Positions 53,324 through 64,000 are shown, counted from the stretch's first letter. The stretch: DNA of 64,000 bases from Augochlora pura (GCF_028453695.1 NC_135781.1:24365640-24429639), one strand, 5' to 3'. Translations and numbers: made by a program. The notes: generated from the sequence alone by a model not told the origin.

Positions 53324-55445
53324 ACTCGATGAAATTGAAAGAATAACGTTATCGGAGATATTGGAAAGCACGCGTGCTCGTCAAGGAATAAGTCCAAAAG
53401 GCGAGTAACTGAGAAACTGGTTCGAATTTATTCCTTTTACCTTGATCCCTTTTTTATTCAATCGATCCAGTTAATCCACTATCGTGGTACATCTACGTAC
53501 ATAAGAACACATTTTTTTCTTCGCACATAATCGCCAATCTGATAATACGATTCGTTTTTCCAGGCGAACCGATTCATTTATCGCGCCGGTAAAAATATTA
53601 AAAGGATCAGCGATTTCTTATCGCGGCTTTAATGTTTATACACTTGCTCCGTATTTACTTCGTACAATTAATAAACTAATCGCCGTACGGAAAGTTAACT
53701 AAATGCCGACAATTGTCAAGCAACTAGTGATACAATTTTTCGAAGTACCCGACTCATTGATCCGATCATTTTCCTTGTAATAATAATTTCAAAATAATTA
53801 ATTACATTACATCACCGTTGCATCGAATAATTTTTTATAAAATACCCATCTGTTGATTTTCAATCTGGAAGGAATTATTCCAAAATTTTTGGTGAACGAT
53901 CAAACAGTGGGAATCATTTCTTCGAATTATAGTTTGAAATCATTAGATCTGGATCGAGTGTTTTCGCAAGCCGTTGCGAGTTCGCAGAAGAAAAAAACAG
54001 TACATTCAGCGTGGCCGTAGCCTATATCCCCATGCTATCCTCATCAACCCTAATCAGTGGCCTGTTCGGATCGGACGCTGCCGAAGCGCGTCGTCCCGCG
54101 GACCCCGGGCCCCGTACTTCGGACCGGCACGCCATGGCACGCCAGCTCGTCAGGCCTCGACGTCGGAAACACCTCCAAGAAATCGGACTGGTTTGATTTT
54201 GTCCTCTTATCTCGATCCTTGACCGGCCTCCCCGTGAGCCGATGCTGCGCGCCGTAGCGGGACGGGTTCCGTACAAGTCGTAAAGAGTTCGCTGGCCCCT
54301 CGGCTCGAGTGTCGTCCGGGCGGTGCATCAGGATGAATCACCTGGGCGAAGGCTGTTTTATTATGCAAATACGCAGCGGTTTCGCGCGCGCCGCGCCGCC
54401 GCGCGCGGATACGCTAAATACAGCGAGCCCGATGCTCGCGAATGGTCGCGGCGCGAATCCCGCGTTCGTCGGCTGCGGACCTGTTGCCTGTTGCCTGTTA
54501 CCTGGTCAGAATAGAGATTCCAGCTAGACACCTAATCCTCACCCAAACGCAGTTGACGTGTCAAGCGCCGCAAATCAATCCCAAAATTCTCACAGATTCG
54601 AAATCATCGCGTTGTGTTAACTCTTTCGCATCTGATCATCCTAGCGATGCACCTGCAAAGTACGAAGTTCAAATTCGCCTCAAATTCCGGTCAAACTGAC
54701 CGGTGTCACAATTTTAAGTCCAACATTGCTGATATTGCAGCGACTCTTTCGTGGAAAAAAAAGATTGAAGTCCAAGTAAATTTAGCTTTATGAGTATTCC
54801 ACAACAACCCGCATCAGTCACTTAATGCTCGATAAGCTCGGTGATAAATTTTAGAAGGAACGGGTTAACCCGCGGGTTATCGAAACAACGTGGTTTATAG
54901 AGAAGCTAATTTGTTAGAGATTACGTTCCCGATCTGCGCCTGTTATCCCCTGGATAACGCGGATCGGTCATCCGACTATGGCCATTTGAGTGTCACCGGC
55001 CTGTTTGCTGGCACTCGACGCCTCGCCGCGCCTCGCCTCTCCTTGCCTCACCTTGCCTCGGCTTGCCGCACTTCGGCTGGACCTCGTGGACGATCGAAAT
55101 CCGGCTTTGGTGGTTTACGACCGCGCCGGGCTGCACGCGGATCGTACTAAACGCCGCGCCGCTTCGGGAACGTTTAACGCTCGCGATTAAAGCGATTTCG
55201 TCGAGAATCTGGTGACGATCGGACGTCGTAAACCGACCGGACGCCTTCAAGCCGCGAGAATCAACCCTCCGCGAAGCGGATCCGACGTCGCTTCGCTGAC
55301 ATTTTTAAGCCGGCCCATGTCGAGGCTTATCGCTTCGTCCCTTCGATGAAAATGACGCCGGCTCGGACTTTGCCTGGTGCGTTGCTGATGCGAGTTCGCT
55401 GAAATTGATTTTCAATGAGTCGCTCGTTCGCTGGTACGTCGCTTC
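53324..55445. other. Gene-free stretch with two CpG-rich islands
   Basis: An AT-rich section (53.4-53.95 kb) is followed by CpG-rich islands at about 54.0-54.52 and 54.83-55.44 kb. Frames in the islands are open in several phases on both strands and carry no recognisable domain. A degenerate decamer repeat at 55019-55077 is listed separately. Confidence 0.55.
55019..55077. repeat. Degenerate 10 bp repeat (CCTTGCCTCA-like)
   Basis: About five units similar to CCTTGCCTCA or CGCCTCGCCT follow each other on the + strand in a CpG-rich island. Confidence 0.6.
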
Positions 55446-55447
55446 TA

Positions 55448-55483
55448 TTAGGTTGGTAAGAAATTATTGTCGGTTTTCGAACT
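55448..55483 (+). repeat. Mariner left terminal inverted repeat
   Basis: Starts TTAGGTTGGTAAG and includes TGTCGGTTTTC. It matches the reverse complement of 56341-56376 at 30 of 36 positions by my count, with most mismatches between positions 12 and 20. Confidence 0.93.
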
Positions 55484-55636
55484 TTCAAACTTTCACGCAT
55501 GTTTTAGGACAACAATTTACTTTATTCTGTTTACCTTCCAATGTTATTTTACAGTGCAGATGCCGTGCTGCATACTGATAGGTATGCTTTTGTTTTTACT
55601 GTTAATTTGTGGTCACTTCAAGTTATTAACTTCGCA

Positions 55637-56035
55637 ATGAATACCAAGCAAGTTCATGTAATATTCTTATATCAATATAAACTGGGTCACAAAGCTGCAA
55701 TTACGACTCGTAATATCAACAGTGCATTTGGAGAAGATACCGTAAATGAACCCACGGTGCAAGGTTGGTTCAAAAAATTTCGAAGTGAAGACAAGAGCCT
55801 CGAAGATGAAGATGATCGTGGACGCCCTTCTCTCGTCGACAATGACCAACTGAAGGTACTCTTTGAAGCTGATCCACGAACGACGGTTCGACAACTTGCA
55901 CAGAAGTTAAATGTAAGCCATCCAACAGTTATCGACCACCTGAGACAGCTAGGAAAGTCAAATAAGCTCGACAACTGGGTGCCGCATGTGTTAAGCGTAG
56001 ACCAAAAGTTGTTCGACCACGCGTCGCACAATTAA
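55637..56035 (+). pseudogene. Mariner transposase, N-terminal fragment
   Basis: The start at 55637 gives an N terminus beginning MNTKQVHVIFLYQYKLGHKA, as expected for mariner transposases; an upstream extension of the frame to 55541 shows no family similarity. Residues about 4-50 form the first helix-turn-helix DNA-binding domain, ending in WFKKFRSED. A linker with DRGRPSLVD follows, then a second helix-turn-helix at about 70-105 (TTVRQLAQKLNVSHPTVIDH). The conserved WVPH motif is close behind at about 114-117. Around residue 124, after VDQK, the reading departs from the family and stops at 56033-56035 because of the internal deletion. The DNA-binding half is therefore essentially complete, while the catalytic half is absent from this frame. 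If expressed, it could bind related terminal repeats without cutting; that is inference. Confidence 0.9.
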
Positions 56036-56235
56036 CGCTGCAAAAGTTGAATGAATTGGGATATGAAACCCTGCCCCATCCAGCATATTTCCCGGATCTG
56101 TCGCCAACCGATTACCATTTCTTCAAGCATCTCGACCACTACTTGCAAGGGAGCATATTTACCAACCAAGCTGCTGCTGAAAGTGTGTTCGAAGAATTTA
56201 TAAATTCCAGAACAACAGAATTTTACGCTACTTGA
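56014..56235 (+). pseudogene. Mariner transposase, C-terminal fragment
   Basis: In a different frame from the N-terminal part, the reading resumes with RPRVAQLTLQKLNELGYE, the region that follows the second catalytic Asp in the family, and continues through PDLSPTDYHFFKHL to a stop at 56233-56235. The Asp codon at 56110-56112 is the third acidic residue of D,D34D. The second Asp, which should lie just upstream of the RPR, is absent at the junction. A short Met-initiated frame begins at 56047 but cannot encode a functional enzyme. Confidence 0.9.
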
Positions 56236-56340
56236 ATTAACAAACTGTCAATTTATTGGCACAAATGTGTAGTTTGTAATGGATCTTATTTTGATTAAAA
56301 AAAACTTATTCCGATTTGTGATATGTCGATTTAAAGATAT

Positions 56341-56376
56341 AGTTTGAAAACCGACATTATTTCTCTACCAACCTAA
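56341..56376 (-). repeat. Mariner right terminal inverted repeat
   Basis: Ends CTCTACCAACCTAA on the + strand, directly before the TA target duplication at 56377-56378. It is the inverted partner of 55448-55483. Confidence 0.93.
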
Positions 56377-56378
56377 TA

Positions 56379-59300
56379 CTAAGGACAACGCGATTGTTTC
56401 ATCCTAGAACAGTATTATTCCGAAATAGCACATGTAAGCTTAGGTGAAACTTGTCCAAACATGATCAAACGATGTAAAACAGCTCCTCACCGTGTGTAGC
56501 TGCATACCATATATGTACTATATTAGTATTTATGATATATGAAGCGAAATAAGCTTGTTTATTCGATAATTATAAATGTTATTGCATTGCTTTTTAGTCA
56601 TATAACAACTGTTAAACCTCATGTTTCCGCAAATGAAACTCCGCGTACTAAGCTAGTGTCTGCTGTAGCTATATATTTCGATACATAACCCTGAAGACTG
56701 TAACATTTTGCAAAAAAGGTTTTAGTAGAATATAATTTACTTGACTGACTAATATGTCTATTATGTCAAGCTTACGTCAGAATTACGTCAGGGTTCTGCC
56801 ACAGTTACCGCTAAGGTTATGCTATAATCTCAACATTACTATACGTTACCTTATCTTACCTTAAACTACCTCATCTTACCTTATCTTGACATAAATTTAT
56901 CTTACGTTATATGCCCTTGACATAACCTTACCTTACTTTACCTTATCTTGATATACCCTTACCTTTCCTTACCTTGCTTTGCGTCACCTTTAGTTTAATA
57001 ATTTAGTTAAATAGTTCGAGACAAAGATAGAATGAATGAATACATAAAACGAGTTTCGCGAAGATAAATACGATAGATTAACCGTAATTGAAATATGAAA
57101 GTTATACAGTGTCGAGAGGTCTTTAACATTTTCAATGATAGGCATGATCATAAGTTGCTGGTCTTCCTCGGCGATAAAAGATAATTGAACACTTTCACCA
57201 AACAATATTTAACTTTCTTATTCTTCAGTTTGAAATGTAGCAAAGGTAGTCGTCATTCTATTACTATCTCACGCTCGCACACGTCTATTTACTTGCTTTC
57301 TTGTTGGCGAAAACGCTTTTTACTTTCGATAAATCTCGGAAATTCAACGTGCGCGACCATATTACGTACGGGTGTACGTTCTGGTGTGCAGAACACAAAT
57401 GCGGCATACGAATATAAAGATAGCAAGCGAATAGGGATAATTAGGAAAAGCGAAATGTTGAAAGTTCGACGAGAGATTTCTCCATCAAGATTCTCACGTG
57501 CCCCGTTCGAGATTTATGAATGAATTTTACTAAGTAATTGTAAGCGGAATGTTTCACTCGATTGCGTATCCGCGAACGCGCGCAGTTTGATTTAGGTGCA
57601 CCTGGCATCGTGAATTTCAATTATTTTCAGTTCTTTTTCCCCGCGTTCCAATAATCGGATATATGTGTAGCGTACAATCTGTTTTACGATCTTGACTGCG
57701 TGTAACATTTTCTTGGCATTTCAAGAGACAAGCAGTTAAGCGCTTGGTCAGTCATTTCCACGCTTTTTTTCCTTTAGCCTAATTTAATAAAGGTCACGTC
57801 GCGGTGGTTACAATTCCAGAATTTATTATTATTGTGCATTGAAGTGTTTCTGCTGGTATCGACGAATAGAAATTGTACATTTCTACGATTACAATGCAGC
57901 TTGGGTCTCTTGATGGTACCATATATTCCAAAAGATGTAACAAAACTTTCGACACCTCATATTGGAGAGAAATATTTAAGTACGTTTTCAATCAATTATT
58001 TAGAAAATCTTTTTTTAAACGTCGCAATTGGTGCGAATACTTAGATAACTATATCTTGAAATTTGTCGACGGGCAATTCAAGTAGCTATTCGACTTTGAA
58101 TAAAACAACGAAGACTCCAACAAATGGTAGCATGTACTACATGCAGGGTAATAACTCAAAGTCCTGTAATTTATATTCGCACGCAAGTGCAACAAAGTAG
58201 ACGTTACAGCGCGCAAGTATATTTAAGACTGCTGCAAGATTTATCGGAACTCGGCTTGTCCAGTTTGAATGATTTTGCAACGCGCCACCCACGGGGATCT
58301 CCGTCTACATTCTACATTGACTGCGACTCTACCGAATCATCGTTGCGCCGGTAGTTTCCGCGTACCGTGATATTCCCCGGGTATCGAGCAAAATCGGCTG
58401 GTCCGTAACCGAGTATTGACACATCCTCGATGAGTAGCGCAGCTCCATCGAAAGCCAGTTTCCGCGGGTATACGAGTCATCATCGGGCCCCTATATGACA
58501 ATGGGCCGTGTAGGCGTCAACGACGAAGCCGTTGTTCACCGAAGGTGTTTAGAAATCGAAGGGAGGCGAGCACCAGACGTTCCATTGTCTCAATGGTAAC
58601 TCCTGACGAGATATCGTCAATCTCATCCGACCTGGTTGCACAATGGTCGAAAGTCAAAAAAATCGTTTCTCCGTCTAATGAACCTTCCGACATGCTGCTC
58701 GTTATCATCGGCTTCTAACCGATTTGACGTAATTATAAAACCGCTTCGGCCGCAATAAATTCATTCGCATTTATGGCGTAAATGCATCCGCTGAAACCTG
58801 AAACTATACTCCTGCAGTACGATTTCATCGAACGTCCTATTGAACATTGACTTAAGAGCAATGTATATTGTCCGTTCTTATGTTTCATACTTAATTTAAT
58901 TGGTCAAATGTATATCATACATTAGAAGGCATTAATGCTATGTTAAATTATTTTTGTCTAAGAGATCTATAGAAAGAAAAAAAACAAATAAGCATTCTAG
59001 CGTTATAAAATCAAAATGGCATGCCTGAGCGACATAAATGTTACCAAAAATAATAACGTGGATCCAGAAATGAATTACTATTTCAAACTTTAAAGCGTAC
59101 ACTTGCGTTCCCGTTTCGAAGAAACATTGGTATGCTCATTGCGACCCAGCGTGCTTTCTTATCGAGCCCATTGGTACGCTGAAAAATGCGAAGGAACGTT
59201 TCGAATGATCCGTAGTAACCGGCTGTTTATTACCTGTTAACGGGTGGCACTTCTTCATTCTTTCGATCATTCACGGGCCCATTCAGCAGCGGCATTGTCG

Positions 59301-60627
59301 AGGCTGCTATGCCATTCAGCTCTCGTTTCGCCAGGTTTTCCTTCGCGGCCTCAAGAACACCGACTGGTTTTTGTCACGCGCGGATCTCGTTAAATTCCAT
59401 CGTCAGTCCGTTTTATCGATCGTTCGAACGAGATCCGCGCGGTTTCGATCTTGCTTTACGCGTGTATTATATAATCCGCCTCTGGCTTTCCGTTCCGTTC
59501 TGCACGCTGAAAGCAATGTCTATCATATTTCACTTCGTTGACAGTATTCCCCGATGAATACCTTCCGCAGCTAGACACCAGGAAAAACAGAACTTAAAGC
59601 GGTTAATTAAAGTTTACAAATACGGAGATAGATTTATACGGATCTATTTTTACCGAGTTACAATTTCGCCGTGCTCGCGCCGCGATTACATGGTTACGAA
59701 ACGCCGCGCGCCACGGCGTTCCATGAAAAAACGTGCATTGCGAGGACACGTTGAACTTTTCGAGCTAGTCGGCTGAAACTTTTCTATGTTCGAGCGTCAT
59801 ATTTTCATATGCGCGCGAGGAACGTGTTGAGAATGCTCCTTTAGGAAGACTCGAAAATTCGGCAACGCTGAAAATGTACTATTTGAAAACAATATCGCGA
59901 GGCGTGTCAGAGAGAACGCGCGATGAATTTCGAAGTTTCCCAGACACTCGACGCACCGCGTAATTTAATCGCATTCGAAATTATAGCGATCAACGTCAAC
60001 TTAACGTAACGAGTCGCTCCGAGGCTGACGAAAAATCTTTGTAGAATCTTGAAATCGTCCGCCGTTTAATGTCAATCATCGCTCCGACTGGACTGAATAT
60101 TAATGAGAGGTGCATCGAAGCTCGTACGTACGCGCGTCCATTTAAAGTCTCAACTTCCCCGGATGCGAAGCACTCACGGAGAGGCATCGAATATGGCTGG
60201 CAAATATTTTCTTGCCGCGTCCGATCGTTTCCAGCAATTTTATCGCAACAGATGTATCGTTTCCATCGCGTCGCAGGTGTGGCTCGCGACAGGATGTGTC
60301 AACGCTTGTGGAAGCCGGTCACGTAGGTGCGTGCATCTCGTGATTGTGGACGGTGCGTTCACCCCGCGAAGATATAATGAACGAGCCAGCTTGTCGACAC
60401 CTTTCCCGTTCCTCAAAACGTTGCAACAAGACTTTCGTCGCAACCTGGCCTTCGAGGATTCCGAAACGTAGAGCTCCGATGCAAGGGACGAAAAGAATGC
60501 TCTGTGCTCTATGCCAGGACACTTATCGACCGCGTAGTCTCCTATCGCGAGATGGAAACGATAACGCTGGAACTACCGAACAAGCTAAAATGACCAGTTT
60601 CTGACTTTTCTTTTCACAGATGAAAAT
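56379..60627. other. Gene-free stretch
   Basis: No recognisable gene. The degenerate decamer repeat at 56845-56993 is listed separately. The section from about 57.5 to 58.1 kb is AT-rich. From about 59.1 to 60.6 kb the DNA is CpG-rich, and open frames overlap on both strands (for example 60103-60471 on + against 60240-60443 on -), which argues against coding. Confidence 0.55.
56845..56993. repeat. Degenerate TACCTTATCT decamer/pentamer repeat
   Basis: Units such as TACCTTATCT, TACCTTAAAC and TACCTTACTT follow each other for about 150 bases with frequent substitutions and TTGACATAA interruptions. The tract lies about 470 bp downstream of the mariner copy. Confidence 0.75.
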
Positions 60628-60631
60628 TTAA

Positions 60632-60994
60632 CCCTTTCGCTACGGGTGCCGTATATATCCGGCATCCGCGCGACGACCTGGGTGTACGGGTGCCGTATAT
60701 ATCCGGCATCCACATGACGACTTGTGTGTACGGGTGCCGTATATATCCGGCATCCAAATGATGTGTACACAAGTGCCATCCGTAGTCAAAATACAAAAAT
60801 AATTATGTATTTTAATAATTGTGTAGGTTCTTTCGTATTAAAAATGTAAATATAGCTGTTACATAGTTGTTATATAGTTGTTATTTAAAACTAAGAAAAA
60901 CGTATGTACAGAAATCACACGCGCTGTGCATTTCTGGCGTGACCTTCCGTTCAGCGACAGTACTTCGGCGGACGACACTGCCGTAGTGAAAGGG
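60632..60994. mobile_element. piggyBac-like MITE flanked by TTAA
   Basis: TTAA occurs on both sides (60628-60631 and 60995-60998). The ends inside it are inverted repeats: CCCTTTCGCTACGG on the left and the complement of CCCTTTCACTACGG on the right, 13 of 14 matching. A TTAA target and CCC-initial ends are hallmarks of the piggyBac superfamily. The element is 363 bp, encodes nothing, and carries three copies of a near-palindromic unit close to its left end. It would depend on a piggyBac-type transposase elsewhere. Confidence 0.75.
60642..60755. repeat. 44 bp tandem repeat with a near-palindromic core, three copies
   Basis: ACGGGTGCCGTATATATCCG and the following GCATCC occur at 60642, 60686 and 60730, an exact 44 base spacing. 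Each core is a near-perfect inverted repeat centred on ATATAT (GGGTGCCG pairs with CGGCATCC with one mismatch). The spacers, of the CACATGACGACTTG type, are less conserved. The location just inside one MITE end resembles subterminal transposase-binding repeats of other elements; that role is inference. Confidence 0.88.
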
Positions 60995-60998
60995 TTAA

Positions 60999-62586
60999 AG
61001 AACTTTCCGTGAATTATTAAGCAGTGTATTATAATAGAAAGTGCGCGAAATTTGGATAAATCGAACCTGAATTGATTTAAAAATATTAACTGTAATAGCA
61101 GCGTCTAGCTCGAATTTCGTCTAGCCAGTTTGACAGTTCGTGAGAGCGCCCGTTGCCTGGATTCGATGTAATCCCGCGAGTTATATGTAGATTTACGAGC
61201 ATTAGGCTGTTTCTTTAACGGCCCGCTATACGACCAACATATCCCCTAACAGAGGGATCGAAGTTTCTATTCATTTCTCACTGCATCCATAAACCTTGAG
61301 GAATTTAATGAGCAGCTCGACTGCGATTTACGAAGACCAGCTGTCGAATTATGCTTTTTAACACGATTCACCTTGATCCGTACACCCACAGACACGATCG
61401 AGAATTTATGAATAAGCTTCGAACATCTATGCACAACCACGTGTTTAAGTTCTTATATACCGTCGAAGATTATACTCAACGATGAACATAAATAGATGCT
61501 TGGTTGGATAATACCTCTCATGATTAAGGGTTAAATTATTTCACGGATTCAAATCTACAAAATGGTACTTTATCGACGAAGCAAATATTGAAAATAATAT
61601 TAGGAATATTTTTATTTGTAAATTTGCGAGTCACGATAAGTAATGCAACAATTTCTAATACATTTAGTGGATGGAGTCATGCGTGAAACCGAATCTCTTG
61701 TCAGTTCTAATTTTCTAATCTGATTTCTGGCGGACCATTAGTATTACGCGGACCACCCTGTGCGCGACGGTGGGTTTCCGATCGATTATGAAATTCGAAA
61801 AGCGAGCAAATTGAATACACCGACTGACAGAATTTTCAGTGAAAGCGTAATGACGGAGCCGAAAGGAATCAGTGAAAGCAGCTTACGAAATAATACGGCG
61901 GCGAGCGCTTTAATATCTTCAGCCCTGAAAAAAAGGAGGAGGAGGAAGAAATGATTCAGTCAATCCATTGTGGAAATAAGTACCTCCATTTTCGCTTAAC
62001 AGGATAATTTATATCGTCGGGCGACGATACGTTCGGGCCGAGCATTCATCTACATAAAACGTTCTGGCCACGTTTGGTGGCGGAAAGTCGGCAGCCATGT
62101 AAGGCGCTGAGAAACCAGTTAACGTTTCAATTGTGATTTATGCCGGCTCGAAAGCTGCGTTTTCTCCCCTTTGTCTGTAATTCACACGCGACCTCTATCA
62201 GCACGGTATAACAGACGAGAAGACAGAAAAACTGGGTGCAGATTAATAGCGTGTGATAAAGCCACGAACCTCTGCCCATTTGCCGTGGATCGAGGCTACC
62301 GTTCAACTTTTTAATCCCCCGGATATTTTCGTGACGTTTACCACCCACGATGTTACCACAAATTGCTAGATTTTTTCATGCTGATCGATCTAGAGTATTC
62401 GTCGAAAAAATGTATTCTGCACGCTATTAGAATCGCAGTAACTCTTTCATTGAAAAAGTATGAACTCCGTATTGGAACATTTATGATCTTGAGGAAAGTG
62501 ACAAATGCGTTTTACACTATCAGAATATCTTTCAACAAGAATAAAGATCCCTTATAATTACTTTAACCTAACTATTTCATTGTTAA
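60999..62586. other. Gene-free stretch
   Basis: No recognisable gene. Near 61728-61752 the + strand reads GGCGGACCATTAG followed by GCGGACCACCCTGT. A related GCGGACCACCCCGT occurs at about 1236, but no partner inverted end was found for either. Frames at 61760-61954 and 62127-62348 lack recognisable domains. Confidence 0.5.
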
Positions 62587-62807
62587 TCCCTTGTCGTACT
62601 TTCCAGCATTTATAATAAGCTGTTAGGTCGGGCGTTGTTCCGTTCCTCTAAGTCGGAATCAAATTCAATTCTCTTGTACTCAATATTTAAACTTTCAAGT
62701 AGATATAAACACACAATAATTATAAAGTTCCTTTTTCTTTAAAGAAATTACTGCAATCAACAAAGTTGCAATCGTTCTAATTGTAAAGGAATACTACGGC
62801 AAAGGGG
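62587..62807. mobile_element. Older TTAA-bounded MITE, piggyBac-like
   Basis: TTAA is present at 62583-62586 and 62808-62811, and the flanks read ATTGTTAA and TTAACAAT. The ends are imperfect inverted repeats: TCCCTTGTCGTACTTTCC on the left against CCCCTTTGCCGTAGTATTCC read inward from the right. The interior (221 bp) is AT-rich and non-coding. It resembles the 60.6 kb element in its CCCTTT-type ends but is more eroded, and the flank symmetry partly reflects the TTAA palindrome itself. Superfamily assignment is moderate. Confidence 0.5.
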
Positions 62808-62815
62808 TTAACAAT

Positions 62816-64000
62816 ACGATCCCTGGAATCCTTGCTCTTTCCAATTTCAATCATTTGCAAACTGCGATGACAACGAACGAGCAAACGTAAGAAATTTCGA
62901 TCCGGTAGAACAATTGCGAAATGTATGTCACGTTAGATACGAGTTTTGTTTAAATTGGTTGCAGCGTCTTATTCTTCGCGCTCGCGTCGCCATAAATATT
63001 AGGTATGTGCCGGCTATGTGGCAATAAAACGTCTTGGTTTTCTAGACAGACGTCGGCTCATAATATTTCGCGTCGCCGGGACGGTCGGACAAACGTATGT
63101 ACACCATGCAAAAATAGAAGCAAAATAAGGTCGAGGGACATATGTGGAAGATGGGGGGCCGGAGAAACGCGGAGGAAACAAATAGTAAGAGGAACGAGAA
63201 GGAACAGTGCCAAGGGGTCGACTACTACATAAAAGTAGTATATAAAAGAGGGGCAGCGGAAGAGACGAGAGAGCGACGGGGTACTAGCCCTGAAACCAAT
63301 TTCACCGCGAACACTTTGTGCGATTCGACACGGCGCTATGACGACGAAACGTTAACCTTCCCACGACTGGCGACCGAGGTTTCCGTAATGGTTACCCTTT
63401 CCAGGAAGCAGCTCTAATTCGGTCCTCGGCTATTATAATAGCGCGCCTGAATTTTCACGGTCATGCGCGGATAGTGTTCCCGGCGAAGTCGTTCTGACAC
63501 GTATTTCAATAAGTAACCGGAACGAACTACTTAATTGAATGTTAAGTGCAGAACGTGAATCAGGTTCGACGCGTCAACGAGAACCCCGCCATTTTGTGGT
63601 ATCGTCGTTAGCGAAATGGCCACCGATGTCTCGGGGATTATGCGAGCGCCGTTCTATTTTCTCGAAGAATAACTTAATAACATCGAGGCGTTAAAAGGTC
63701 GCATGAAAGAGAAACAATCGTGCACTATACACTTTGCAACATGCTTGCTAAAAAGTATCTTCTAATGTACAGATTTCCTATTTCTGAGCAGTGCGCTAAA
63801 CGCGACCAGGTTTCCGTTGCATAAGTGAATGCTGATCACTGCAAAAGCAACAGAAAGCCGTGCATCGGCTGCCGGACCAGAAATCTAAGAACAGTTCCGT
63901 TCAAGGAGGTAGTTAATCTTAATAAGTGGCTCTCTGAAAGTAGAGACCATAAATTTTCGGGAAAAGATAGATGAGTATCTCGGAAACTCGTAGGCGGCCT
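62816..64000. other. Gene-free end of window with a TATA-like motif
   Basis: No recognisable gene. At 63239-63254 the + strand reads TATATAAAAGAGGGGC, a good match to a TATA box with a G-rich downstream flank. It is followed by a purine-rich stretch that could be a leader. No initiator of the arthropod TCAGT type is evident about 30 bases downstream and no coding frame is recognised, so I list it only as a possibility. Confidence 0.35.

Larger units (their letters stand above)
55448..56376 (+). mobile_element. Mariner (cecropia-type) internal deletion derivative
   Basis: The element is 929 bp and is bounded by TA target duplications at 55446-55447 and 56377-56378. Its 36 bp terminal inverted repeats begin TTAGGTTGGT. 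Between them lie the start and the end of a mariner transposase in different frames. The middle of the gene, with the first two acidic residues of the D,D34D active site, is missing. Full-length mariners are about 1.25-1.3 kb, so roughly 350 bp appears to be lost. The conserved N-terminal text (RNINSAFGEDTVNEPTVQ), the WVPH motif and the terminal repeat sequence point to the cecropia-type subfamily that includes Hsmar1. The copy cannot encode an active transposase, but with both ends present it could be mobilised by one supplied elsewhere. Confidence 0.93.

Noticed and set aside
61728..61754. GCGGACCACCCTGT motif, similar to one near 1236, resembling a transposon end
   Set aside because: No inverted partner or target duplication was found for either occurrence; both are in the same orientation and short.
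1..64000. CRISPR array, rRNA, operon or phage-like modules
   Set aside because: No regularly spaced identical repeats with unique spacers, no rRNA sequence and no densely packed long ORFs; the window is eukaryotic in character.

Overview
This is a eukaryotic window, almost certainly insect and most likely hymenopteran (bee, ant or wasp). The evidence is an internally deleted mariner of the cecropia-type subfamily, several miniature inverted-repeat elements (MITEs), no operon-like packing of long ORFs, abundant CpG dinucleotides, and a patchwork of CpG-rich islands between AT-rich valleys. The order-level call is inference; no host gene is recognised that would fix it.

I could not support one intact host protein-coding gene. 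Apart from the mariner remnants, the open frames are short, lack recognisable domains, often overlap open frames on the other strand in GC-rich or pyrimidine-rich DNA, and show no convincing exon chains. I read the window as intergenic or long-intron DNA. Short untranslated or tiny coding exons cannot be excluded by eye.

Layout. 1-4.2 kb: gene-free, with one GA microsatellite. 4.23-4.58 kb: a palindromic MITE. 4.6-10.8 kb: AT-rich, gene-free. 10.8-12.95 kb: the strongest CpG-dense domain, with purine-rich then pyrimidine-rich + strand blocks, the best candidate for a promoter or 5' UTR region. 13-50 kb: gene-free, with minisatellites, CACGTG pairs at 33.3 and 34.3 kb, and a diverged dispersed repeat at 36.7 kb. 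50.1-52.4 kb: two near-identical 1.1 kb copies either side of a 100-N gap. The copy limits coincide with the gap edges, so this looks like two contigs with an unmerged overlap rather than a real tandem duplication. 52.7-53.3 kb: a possible decayed coding stretch. 55.448-56.376 kb: a 929 bp mariner deletion derivative with 36 bp terminal repeats and TA target duplications. 56.85-56.99 kb: a degenerate decamer repeat. 60.63-60.99 kb: a TTAA-flanked piggyBac-like MITE carrying three copies of a near-palindromic 44 bp unit. 62.59-62.81 kb: a second, older TTAA-bounded element. The last kilobase holds a TATA-like motif and nothing recognisable as a gene.

No tRNA, rRNA, CRISPR array or multi-gene system is visible. 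The most useful observations are the probable assembly overlap, a 16 bp micro-inversion between its two versions, and the repeat-bearing piggyBac-like MITE.
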